A DNA stretch of 64,000 nucleotides from contig SVPV01000005.1 of the NCBI GenBank assembly GCA_015065725.1, forward strand, positions 1-64,000, read 5' to 3'. Shown here piece by piece: positions 27,092 to 36,700 of this stretch. Positions within the stretch are counted from its first letter, which is position 1. Each line of letters starts with the position of its first letter. The notes beneath the pieces are model-generated. The model had not been told where the DNA came from and ran no database searches. It was given only the letters and a program-made list of their open reading frames with translations. A program made the position numbers and the translations under genes. The stretch is from Oscillospiraceae bacterium. Lineage in GTDB: Bacteria; Bacillota; Clostridia; Oscillospirales; Acutalibacteraceae.

Positions 27092-29731
27092 ATGGACAGA
27101 GAACTCGCAAAGCAGTATAACCCCAAAGATGTTGAAGACCGCATTTATAAAATGTGGCTTGACGGAAAATATTTCCACGCTAAAAGAGAGGCGGGCAAGG
27201 ATACCTATACAATAGTTATTCCCCCACCGAACATTACAGGACAACTTCATATGGGCCATGCCCTTGATAATACTCTACAGGATATTTTAATCAGATTTAA
27301 GCGTATGCAGGGCTTTGATACCCTGTGGTTGCCTGGTACTGACCACGCTTCTATCGCTACCGAGGCTAAAATTGTTGAGGCTATGAAAAAAGAGGGCGTC
27401 AGCAAAGCGGATATCGGCCGTGACGGATTTTTAGAGCGTGCATGGGCATGGAAAAAGCAGTACGGCGGCAGAATTATAGAACAGCTAAAAAAATTAGGCT
27501 CGTCTTGTGACTGGGACAGAGAACGCTTTACTCTTGACGAGGGCTGTAATAAGGCAGTAAACGAAGTGTTTGTAAATCTTTATGAAAAGGGACTGATTTA
27601 CAGAGGTGAGCGTATCATAAATTGGTGCCCACACTGTAAAACCTCTATTTCAGATGCCGAGGTTGAATATGAGGAGCAGGCAGGCCATTTTTGGCATTTG
27701 CGTTATCCTTTCAAAGACGGCAGCGGTTATTTAGAGCTTGCTACTACCCGTCCCGAAACTCTGCTTGGCGATACTGCAGTTGCTGTAAACCCGAACGACG
27801 AGCGATATCGGGATATTATAGGCAAAACTCTTATTTTACCTATCGTTCACCGCGAAATTCCCGTTGTGGCTGACGATTATGTTGAAACCGACTTTGGTAC
27901 AGGCGTTGTTAAAATCACCCCTGCACACGACCCGAATGACTTTGAGGTAGGTCTTCGTCATAATCTGCCTGTTATTAATGTACTTACAGACGATGCACAT
28001 ATTGTTGAGGATTATCCGAAATATAAAGGTATGGACCGCTTTGAAGCTAGAAAGGCTATTGTTGCCGATTTAGAGGCAGAGGGTGCTTTGGTTAAGGTTG
28101 AGGACTACACCCACAATGTTGGCACCTGCTACCGTTGCGGTACTACAGTTGAGCCTAGGGTTTCAAAGCAATGGTTTGTTAAAATGAAGCCGCTAGCCAC
28201 CCCCGCTATAAATGCTGTAAAAGACGGTGAAACAAAATTCGTTCCGCAGCGTTTTGAAAAGGTATATTTCCATTGGCTTGAAAATATTAAGGACTGGTGT
28301 ATTTCACGTCAGCTTTGGTGGGGACATAGAATTCCCGCTTGGTACTGTGCAGATTGCGGTGAAATAACCGTTTCTAAAGAAACCGCCCATTGCTGTGCAA
28401 AATGCGGCAGTAAAAACATTGAGCAAGACCCTGATACACTTGATACTTGGTTCTCGTCGGCACTATGGCCATTTTCAACTCTTGGCTGGCCCGATAAGGA
28501 TGCTGAGGACTTTAAGCACTATTATCCAACAAACACCTTGGTTACAGGCTACGATATAATTCCATTCTGGGTAATGAGAATGATGTTCTCAGGGTTAGAG
28601 CATACGGGTGAAGTTCCCTTTAATACGGTGCTTATTCACGGTCTTGTAAGGGATTCGCAGGGTAGAAAAATGTCAAAGTCACTAGGCAACGGTGTAGACC
28701 CGCTTGAAGTTATTGACGAGTATGGTGCCGATGCACTTCGCTTCTCGCTGGCTACAGGTAATAGCCCAGGAAATGATATGCGTTATATCCCTGAGCGTGT
28801 AGAGGCAAGTAGAAACTTTGCAAACAAGCTTTGGAATGCCGCAAGATTTATAATGATGAATTTAAACGATGATAGCATTATTCCGCTAAATCCCGATGCT
28901 TTCGCACTTGAGGATAAGTGGATAATTTCAAAGTTTAACACCTTGGTTGCGGATGTTACCGAAAATCTTGAAAAATTTGAATTAGGTCTTGCTATAGGAA
29001 AGCTTTATGACTTTATTTGGGATGTTTTCTGCGATTGGTATATAGAAATCTGCAAATCTCGTCTTAACGGCGACGAAAAGGAAGCTGCAGACACTGCCCG
29101 AAGCGTGCTTACCTATGTTTACACAAACATACTAGCTCTTCTTCATCCCTTTATGCCTTTCATTACAGAGGAAATTTGGCAGTCGATGCCTCACGGCGAC
29201 GCTGAAGCCCTTATGGTATCAAAATGGCCTACATTTAATAAGGATTTCTGCTACGAGGCAGAGGAAGCAGATTTTGAGAAAATAATGGCAGTTATAAAGG
29301 CGGTTAGAAACCGTAGAGCCGAAATGAATGTTCCGCCCTCTAAAAAAGCAAAGGTATGTATTGCATCGCCTAATGCTGATACCTTTAAGCTAGGCACCTC
29401 GTATATCTGCCGCTTGGCATACGCTTCTGAGGTTGTGACCGGCGACAGCTTTGATGAGGCAGGCTCGGTTAGAATTGTTACCGATGCCGCAACAATATTT
29501 ATGCCGATGAGTGAGCTTGTTGATTTTGAAAAAGAGCTTGTGCGACTTGGAAAAGAGCTTGAGACCGCAAACAAGGACCGTGCTTTCTTTGAGGGCAAGC
29601 TAAACAATCAAGGATTTGTTGCAAAGGCACCTGCCGCCGTTGTAGAGCAACAGCGTCAAAGTCTTGCAAAGGTGCTTGATAAGATTAAAATGCTAGAGGA
29701 TAGCATTAACGAAATCAAAGCACAGATGTAA
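27092..29731 (+). CDS. valS: Valine--tRNA ligase
   Basis: Start at MDRELAKQYN after TTGGAGGATAAA; PPNITGQLHMGHAL (HIGH), GRKMSKSLGNGVDP (KMSKS). Confidence 0.97.
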   Translation: MDRELAKQYNPKDVEDRIYKMWLDGKYFHAKREAGKDTYTIVIPPPNITGQLHMGHALDNTLQDILIRFKRMQGFDTLWLPGTDHASIATEAKIVEAMKKEGVSKADIGRDGFLERAWAWKKQYGGRIIEQLKKLGSSCDWDRERFTLDEGCNKAVNEVFVNLYEKGLIYRGERIINWCPHCKTSISDAEVEYEEQAGHFWHLRYPFKDGSGYLELATTRPETLLGDTAVAVNPNDERYRDIIGKTLILPIVHREIPVVADDYVETDFGTGVVKITPAHDPNDFEVGLRHNLPVINVLTDDAHIVEDYPKYKGMDRFEARKAIVADLEAEGALVKVEDYTHNVGTCYRCGTTVEPRVSKQWFVKMKPLATPAINAVKDGETKFVPQRFEKVYFHWLENIKDWCISRQLWWGHRIPAWYCADCGEITVSKETAHCCAKCGSKNIEQDPDTLDTWFSSALWPFSTLGWPDKDAEDFKHYYPTNTLVTGYDIIPFWVMRMMFSGLEHTGEVPFNTVLIHGLVRDSQGRKMSKSLGNGVDPLEVIDEYGADALRFSLATGNSPGNDMRYIPERVEASRNFANKLWNAARFIMMNLNDDSIIPLNPDAFALEDKWIISKFNTLVADVTENLEKFELGLAIGKLYDFIWDVFCDWYIEICKSRLNGDEKEAADTARSVLTYVYTNILALLHPFMPFITEEIWQSMPHGDAEALMVSKWPTFNKDFCYEAEEADFEKIMAVIKAVRNRRAEMNVPPSKKAKVCIASPNADTFKLGTSYICRLAYASEVVTGDSFDEAGSVRIVTDAATIFMPMSELVDFEKELVRLGKELETANKDRAFFEGKLNNQGFVAKAPAAVVEQQRQSLAKVLDKIKMLEDSINEIKAQM

Positions 29732-29758
29732 AATTAAAAAATAAAAAAACAGCAACCT

Positions 29759-29788
29759 AGGCGTAGTGTTCTTAAGGACCCTACGCCT
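29759..29788 (+). terminator. valS terminator
   Basis: AGGCGTAG..CTACGCCT followed by TGTTTTATT. Confidence 0.7.
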
Positions 29789-29857
29789 GTTTTATTCGCC
29801 TAATGGCGAGTTATATTGCCTTCGTCAGTTTAAGGGCAAATAAAATATCGCAACTTA

Positions 29858-29886
29858 TTGCAATTACTATGTTTTTGTGGTAAAAT
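29858..29886 (+). promoter_or_regulatory. SigA-type promoter in front of candidate ncRNA
   Basis: TTGCAA - 17 nt - TAAAAT, about 7 nt before the left arm of the inverted repeat. Confidence 0.6.
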
Positions 29887-29892
29887 AATTAT

Positions 29893-30098
29893 GCCAAACC
29901 AATTGAATATTAAAAAGGGGCGATTTTTTTATTATAGGAATTATTATGTCCTTTTTTGTGCATACTCATTTTGTGAATTTGATAAAAATGCAAATTCCAT
30001 CAATGTGAGTGTGCTTATTGCCCTTTATATTGAATTGGTTTGGCGACTATCGGAGTTTGCGTTTTTTGTGCGGTTACTTCGGTAGCCGCACTTTTTAT
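29893..30098 (+). ncRNA. Candidate structured non-coding RNA of unknown family
   Basis: Outer arms GCCAAACCAATTGAATATTAAAAAGGGGC (29893-29921) and GCCCTTTATATTGAATTGGTTTGGC (30020-30044); inner helix 29960-29970/30002-30014; apical GAATTT/AAATTC; terminator hairpin at 30068-30091. Confidence 0.55.
30068..30098 (+). terminator. Rho-independent terminator with UUCG tetraloop
   Basis: GTGCGGTTAC-TTCG-GTAGCCGCAC followed by TTTTTATTTTT. Confidence 0.9.
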
Positions 30099-30208
30099 TT
30101 TTAGGAGGTACATGATTGTGATAATAAAAAACAACCATATCAAGTAAAGTTATAAGGTCATATAGCTATATTATCTTTAATTATCAAATTAGAAAGTAGG
30201 GTGTATTT

Positions 30209-31222
30209 GTGAAACTGTCAAAAGAAAGAATTTACGAACAAAAAGGCGAAAATATTATTGTAATTATCGGTATGATACTAATAGTTGTTCTTGCCTTTGC
30301 AATTTTTGGTTGGACTTCAATAAAAACGTGGATTTCAAGCCCAATAATTTGGAAAGGGCAAGATAGTTTGGAAGTTCATTATCTTGGCACTGTTCCAAAC
30401 GATGAATTAGGAGAAGAGTACAACATCTTTTTAGGAATTGTTAATAATACGGGCGAAGAAATTGATGTGTATGATATTATATTTGAGGTTGACGATATAA
30501 AGTTTGACTACCCAAGTCATTCTAATTCTGATATTGCCGCTCATGGGGTAACCAATGCCACAATATTAATAACAACGAGTGAAGATCCAAGTTGGGGTGT
30601 AACAAAAGTCACAGAGAAAACTTTAGAGAAACTAATCAATAGCAAAGAACTTGATAGCATAAATGTTTCATGTCAAATTAAAAGTTTAAAATCTTATGGT
30701 AAGACATTAGTTAATAATACAGGGATATATAAAGATATAATTATTGTAATACTTTCACTTTTTATGGGGGTAATAGGTTTTTTTGGTAATATAAAAAAGC
30801 AATGGTTAAGGATAGTATTAAAACTCTTTGCTATTCCTGCAGTATTGGTTATTATTGCTTTTTTGATATTGATGGCATATACAGCTTACTCAAATTCTCC
30901 TGAAGGTAGAGCCGCCGCAGAAGAAAGCCAAAGAAAACAAGAAGCCGCTCAAAAAGCAAAAGCGGCAAATGAATATAAAAGTGCAGCACATACTAAAGCG
31001 GCAGCACTTGCACGTGGTGATTATAAAGGTGCGGCATACGCACAGGAACGGATGGATAAAAGTGCGGCAGATATGATCTCTGGTAGCAATTCAGATAAGG
31101 TTGCATATAAGAGTGCAGCACATACAAAAGCAGCCGCTACCGCTCGCGGAGATTATAGGGGTGCTGCATATGCACAAGCTGAAATGGATAAAAAAATGGC
31201 AGATATTTTAAAAAACAAATAA
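30209..31222 (+). CDS. Hypothetical membrane protein with two C-terminal Ala-rich tandem repeats
   Basis: 337 aa; TM segments; YKSAAHTKAAALARGDYKGAAYAQERMDKSAAD and YKSAAHTKAAATARGDYRGAAYAQAEMDKKMAD. Confidence 0.8.
   Translation: MKLSKERIYEQKGENIIVIIGMILIVVLAFAIFGWTSIKTWISSPIIWKGQDSLEVHYLGTVPNDELGEEYNIFLGIVNNTGEEIDVYDIIFEVDDIKFDYPSHSNSDIAAHGVTNATILITTSEDPSWGVTKVTEKTLEKLINSKELDSINVSCQIKSLKSYGKTLVNNTGIYKDIIIVILSLFMGVIGFFGNIKKQWLRIVLKLFAIPAVLVIIAFLILMAYTAYSNSPEGRAAAEESQRKQEAAQKAKAANEYKSAAHTKAAALARGDYKGAAYAQERMDKSAADMISGSNSDKVAYKSAAHTKAAATARGDYRGAAYAQAEMDKKMADILKNK
30974..31207 (+). repeat. Intragenic tandem repeat (34-aa units, 132-nt period)
   Basis: Unit 1 at 30974-31075 and unit 2 at 31106-31207, visible in both protein and DNA. 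Confidence 0.85.
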
Positions 31223-31243
31223 AAAACAATGGAGAAATTTGTA

Positions 31244-31666
31244 ATGAAAAAATTTACATATTTAATATTATGTTTAATGCTTGCTTTTTCTTTTAATGCA
31301 TGTAAAAGCAAAAGCGACAATGCTACAAATAGCGATTTAAATATTTCTTCGCAAGAAACAGTTAGCGATGAAAACAGTATTTCATCAAATAAAAACATAC
31401 CAAATCAACCAGCTAAAAAAAGCGTGTATGTCGTAAAAAATTTTCTTGCGATAGAAGGTGCAGTTATTTATGATCAAACATATGATGAATATGGCTATCC
31501 TAACTGCTGTTATTTCCATAAAAAATGTGAATCTTGTGGAGATGTAAGTAATAATAATGGTTCTGCACGCAGTAATTTAACGACAAGTTATTATTGTCCA
31601 AAGTGCAAAACTTCAAATCAAGTAGAAATTAAAGCGGATGCTGAATGGATAGAAGTGTATGAGTAG
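31244..31666 (+). CDS. Putative lipoprotein with CxxC..CxxC motif
   Basis: MKKFTYLILCLMLAFSFNAC lipobox; CESCGD..CPKCKT. Confidence 0.75.
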   Translation: MKKFTYLILCLMLAFSFNACKSKSDNATNSDLNISSQETVSDENSISSNKNIPNQPAKKSVYVVKNFLAIEGAVIYDQTYDEYGYPNCCYFHKKCESCGDVSNNNGSARSNLTTSYYCPKCKTSNQVEIKADAEWIEVYE

Positions 31667-31675
31667 ATAAAAAGA

Positions 31676-31716
31676 AAAAACCACCCCGCGTTCAAAACAG
31701 AACGAAGGGTGGTTTT
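31676..31716. terminator. Bidirectional terminator
   Basis: AAAAACCACCC..GGGTGGTTTTT. Confidence 0.8.
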
Positions 31717-31802
31717 TCTTTTAAATCGGCCTTTCAACGTAAAATCAATTACTGTCCTCTAGGTACAACCGAGAGGTTGCTGTTTTTTATAAGGTTTTTA
31801 GT

Positions 31803-33725
31803 TTAATTTTGCATAGAGGAAAGCTTTGTGGATAGGTTTTCCCAGTTTTCCATTTCTATTAAAAGCTCTGCTTCAAATTTTTCAAGCTGTTCGTTTATTT
31901 CGCCAAGCTTTAAATAATCGGAGATGTTCTCCTCTTTTGTAAGATCACATTTAAGATCATCTATATGTTTTTCAAGTTCTTCAATTGTCCTTTCGCACTT
32001 GTTTAATGCACGCTCACATTTAGCCTTTTCTTTTGCGGGTGTTGTATAACCCTTTTTGGCTTTTGGCTTTTGCTCGGTGCCGTTATCGGTGGTGGTTTTG
32101 TGTGCAGGGGATATAGTATCTGCCTTTTCTGCCGCCTTTTTATCGGCATATTCTTGGTAACCGTATTCATAGGTTTTAACGGTATCGTCCTCAAAAACCA
32201 CAAGGCGTGAGGCTAGCTTTTTAACAAAATATCGGTCGTGGGAAACAAAAAGCAGAGTGCCTGTATACTCCGAAAGTATATCCTCAAGGGTTTCCTTACC
32301 TATCATATCCATATGGTTTGTAGGCTCGTCAAGAATTAAGAAGTTTGGCTGCCTTTTAAATATCTTGCAAAGGGCAAGTCGCACACGCTCACCGCCCGAT
32401 AACATATCGACGGTTTTGAATACGTCCTCGCCCGTAAAATTAAATGCCGCTAAAGCCGAGCGTGCCTCAAAATTACCGATGCCACGAAATGTGTTTTGAA
32501 AATCGTCAAGCAGGGTATCGTGTGAGGTGTACTGTGCCATTTGCTGATCAAAATAGCCTATTTCCACATTAGCACCTATACGTATATCTCCCGAAAGGGC
32601 GGCAAGGTTACCCACAATAGTCTTTAAAAGTGTGGATTTTCCAAGTCCGTTACCGCCTATGACGCCTACACGCTGTCCCTTTTGTATTTTAAGGTCTATT
32701 GTGGCTAGCGGCTCTAGAAAACCGATTTTTAGTTCATTTAAAATAAGCACGTCCTTAACACTTTCAAGTCTAGGTTCAAAATGGCCTTTAAAGGTGCGGT
32801 TGTCATAAGCCTCGGGTGATTCTACCGTTTCCATACGCTCAAGTGCTTTAATTTTTGATTGTGCCATACTGGCTTTAGTAGCCTTATACCTAAAACGCTC
32901 GACTAAATTTTCAAGTCTTTCGGTTTCCTTTTTATAGGCTTCATATTCCTTTGCTTGCTGTTCGCGTAGAGCCTTTTTTTGTACTGTAAATTCGGTATAT
33001 CCGCCCGTATATTTAGTGGTTTTACCATGTTCTATTTCATAAACTGTGTTAACTGTGCGGTCTAAAAACATACGGTCGTGTGATACTATAACAACCGCTT
33101 TTTTATAGTCACGTATATATTCTTCAAGCCAAGTAACCGCCTTAATATCAAGGTGGTTTGTAGGCTCATCAAGTAAAAGTATATCGGGTTTTGAAAGCAA
33201 AAGCTTTAAAAAGGCAATTTTCGTACGCTGACCGCCCGAAAAATCAGATAGCGGTTTATATTTATCGCTTTCACTAAATCCAAACTGTTTAATTGCCGCC
33301 TCGTATTCCTTTTCAAAATAAAATCCGCCTGCATTTGTAAAGCGTTCAAGAAGTGCGGTATATTCTTCAATATATATTTCGTTTTCGCTTTCGTTCATTT
33401 TTTCAAGTAAAAAGGCAAGACGGTCCTTCATATCAAGAATTTCTTTGTATGCCGAACGAATTTCCAGAACCATAGGCAGACTGTTATCAGAAAAGGTTAT
33501 CTGCGACAGCACACCTATAACAGGTTTACCCGATACGGAAAATACCGTATCGGGTCTTTTGGCATTTGGAATTTCTCCCGAAATTAAGCGAAGCAGTGTT
33601 GTTTTACCACAGCCGTTTCTGCCGACTACGGCAATTTTTGCACCGTCGTTAATTTCAATATTAACATTTTCTAAAATTACTTCTCCCGACAGTTCTACTG
33701 CCGCGTTTTGTAGTTTTAATTGCAT
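31803..33725 (-). CDS. ABC-F family ATP-binding protein
   Basis: Two Walker A sites (GRNGCGKTT, GGNGLGKST) and two signature motifs (FSGGQRTK, LSGGERVRLAL); no TM domain. Confidence 0.94.
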   Translation of the reverse strand: MQLKLQNAAVELSGEVILENVNIEINDGAKIAVVGRNGCGKTTLLRLISGEIPNAKRPDTVFSVSGKPVIGVLSQITFSDNSLPMVLEIRSAYKEILDMKDRLAFLLEKMNESENEIYIEEYTALLERFTNAGGFYFEKEYEAAIKQFGFSESDKYKPLSDFSGGQRTKIAFLKLLLSKPDILLLDEPTNHLDIKAVTWLEEYIRDYKKAVVIVSHDRMFLDRTVNTVYEIEHGKTTKYTGGYTEFTVQKKALREQQAKEYEAYKKETERLENLVERFRYKATKASMAQSKIKALERMETVESPEAYDNRTFKGHFEPRLESVKDVLILNELKIGFLEPLATIDLKIQKGQRVGVIGGNGLGKSTLLKTIVGNLAALSGDIRIGANVEIGYFDQQMAQYTSHDTLLDDFQNTFRGIGNFEARSALAAFNFTGEDVFKTVDMLSGGERVRLALCKIFKRQPNFLILDEPTNHMDMIGKETLEDILSEYTGTLLFVSHDRYFVKKLASRLVVFEDDTVKTYEYGYQEYADKKAAEKADTISPAHKTTTDNGTEQKPKAKKGYTTPAKEKAKCERALNKCERTIEELEKHIDDLKCDLTKEENISDYLKLGEINEQLEKFEAELLIEMENWENLSTKLSSMQN

Positions 33726-33767
33726 TAAAATATTCCTTTAACTTACTATATAGGATTTATTGTGCCG

Positions 33768-36700
33768 CTAAAACATAGAAATTTGGTTTGTATCGGGCAG
33801 GTCGCGGGTAGCACCCAAATCGGCAAGGTTCTGAATAATAGTTTTTGACACGCCTGCTTCTATTTGGAAGTCCTCAAGGGATACAAAGTTGCCTTTCTGT
33901 GCCGCCTCGTAAATAGAGTAAGCCGCCTTTTCACCGACACCTGAAAGTGCCCCAAAGGGAAGTCGCATCTTACCGTCTTCGGGCAGATACTTCATAGCGT
34001 GTGATTTATTGATATCAATAGGCAATACCTCAATGCCACGTGACATCATTTCATTGAATATAAGCAGGTTGTCGTAAACATCTTTTTCCTTTTTGCTTGC
34101 TTCTCTGCCTTTAGCCTTAATTTCAGCCATAAGTCTGCGAACGGCGTCCTTGCCCTTGATAATTGTAGGCACGTCAACGTCCTCCGGACGTGCGGTAAAG
34201 TATGCACAGTAAAATTCAAGAGGCCGATAAACCTTATACCAAGCAAGACGAAGTGCCGAAATAACATAAGCGGCGGCGTGGGCTTTGGGGAACATATACT
34301 TGATTTTATAGCAGCTTTTAATGTACCATTCGGGTACATTTACGGCACGCATATCGTCCTCCATAGCACCCCATTCTTCCTCACTTACCTTACCCTTTGC
34401 AACAAGACCTTTACGTACCGTTTCGGTAATCTTAAATGCACGGCCCTCCTCCATACCCTGATGGATTAGGTAAACCATTATGTTATCACGCGTACCTATA
34501 ACCTCAGAAATGGTGCAGGTGCCATCGTGAATAAGCTCCTGTGCATTTCCAAGCCAAACGTCTGTACCGTGAGAAAGTCCTGAAATCTGTAATAAATCAG
34601 CAAAGTTTTTAGGCTGACATTCGGTTAACATTCCGCGTACAAATTCTGTACCAAACTCGGGCAGACAGAATGTACCTGTTTTAGAGTCGATTTCTTCGGG
34701 TGTTACGCCTAAAGCCTCGGTCGATACAAAAAGACTGTATACCTTAGGGTCACTCATCGAAATATCGGTTACTTTTTTGCCGCTGTATTCCTCTAAATAC
34801 TTGTATGTAGTAGGTACAACGTGACCAAGCTCGTCAAGCTTTAATATTGTATCGTGTATTGAATGGAAGTCAAAGTGTGTGGTAATTATATCGGTGTTAA
34901 CATCGTCTGCAGGGTGCTGTACGGGGCAGAAATCGTAAATAGTTTTGTCCCTAGGTACAATTATCATACCTGCAGGGTGCTGACCTGTGGTCTGCTTGAT
35001 TTTAGCCGCCTCAACCTTTCCTGCTAGTCGGTTTAACTCGGCTTGGCTTAAGGTGATGCCCTTTTTCTCGGCATAGGCTTTTGCAAAGCCAAAGGCGGTT
35101 TTTTCTGCCACAGTAGAAATTGTACCTGCCTTAAACACATTCTCACTTCCGAACATTGTTTCGGTGTACTTTTGTACAGAGCTTTGGAATTCGTCCGAGA
35201 AGTTAAGGTCTATATCAGGCACCTTATCGCCCTTAAATCCTAAAAAGGTTTCAAAGGGAATATCGTGACCATCGCGGTTATAGGGTGTGCCGCAATCGGG
35301 ACAGTTTTTCTCGGGCAAGTCAAAGCCAGAGCCTACTTCACCCTTTAGGAAAAACTCACTCTTACGGCATTTTGGGCAGACATAGTGCGGCGGTAGCGGA
35401 TTAACCTCCGAAATACCTGCCATAGTAGCAACAAAGGAAGAGCCAACCGAGCCACGCGAGCCTACAAGGTATCCGTTTTCCTCGCTATAGGCCACTAGCT
35501 TTTGTGCCGATATATACATTATTGAGAAACCATTATTAATGATAGAATTAAGCTCTTTTTCTAGCCTTTTTTCTACCGTTTCGGGTACTGTATCGCCGTA
35601 TATTTTGTGTGCTTTATCCCAACAAATGCGGCGAAGCTCTTCGTCAGAGCCCTCAATTACAGGTGGGAAGTTTCCGTCGGGCACAGGTATAACATCACCG
35701 TCTATCATTTCGGCAATTTTATTTGGATTTTCTACTACAAATTCATAAGCACGTTCACCGAAATAGTCGAAATCCGATAGCATTTCATCGGTGGTTTTAA
35801 GATACAGGGGTGCTTGGTGGTCAAAGTCGTCAAAGCCTTGACCCGCCATAAGAATTTTACGTATAATATCGTCCTGTTTTTTAAGGAAGTGTACGTCACC
35901 CGTAGCGACAACAGGTTTTTTAAGCTTATCGGCAATCTCTACTACCTTGCGGTTAAAGTCGCGGATAACATCTAAATTTTTAACCTCTCTAAAGCGGTTG
36001 GGGGTTATAGCCCCCGTCTTTTTATCAACCCTATCGGGCTCAGAAGACTGACGTATCATAAACTCGTTATTACCGAGCGGTTGGATTTCTAAATAGTCAT
36101 AGTAATCGGCAATTCGTAAAAGCTCTGCCTCGTCCTTGCCGTCGATAATAGCACTGTAAAGCTCGCCCTGTTCACAAGCCGAGCCTAAAATCAGACCCTC
36201 CCTGTGCTTATCAAGCTTACTGCGAAGTGTAATAGGTCTGCCGTGGAAATCGTGCAAATGAGCCTCACTTACGAGTTTATAAAGATTTTTAAGACCTACT
36301 AAATTTTTAACTAAAATAATTTGGTGGTAGCGTATTTTTGCAATCTGCTTTGCAGTCATACCGCTTATATCGTTATTTATATCGTCTACAAAATAGGACT
36401 CAACACCGTAAATAACCTTAAAGTCGCCGCCTGCTTTACGGATTTTTTTAACCGCACCTGCAACGGCGGGGTAGGCTTGTACAACACCGTGGTCGGTAAT
36501 AGCAATCGCCTTATGTCCCCACTTGTTAGCAAGACTTACAATATCCTCACCTGACGATACGGCGTCCTTTGCCGACATATTTGTATGGCAGTGAAGCTCT
36601 ATTCTCTTTAGACCCTCATGCTCGTCCTTTTCTTCGTAAGGCTTAATAGTTGCAAGTGCCTTTACGTCAACAATAAAATCATTTTTCCAACGGTCAAAGG

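Noticed and set aside
26997-27215. 72-aa ORF between the topoisomerase gene and valS
   Set aside because: Runs out of frame into the valS coding sequence and overlaps intergenic hairpins; no independent support.
29893-30044. MITE interpretation of the inverted repeat
   Set aside because: No clear target-site duplication at the arm boundaries, and a promoter plus terminator bracket it precisely; not fully excluded without a genome-wide search.
29858-30085. 75-aa ORF in the track
   Set aside because: It overlaps the nested inverted repeat and terminator, starts within the -35 region, and has no RBS; a non-coding RNA explains the region better.
36320-36620. Frameshift or assembly error explaining the short PolC
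   Set aside because: Frame is continuous and the flanking PHP halves join smoothly with all catalytic motifs intact; still listed as something reads should confirm.
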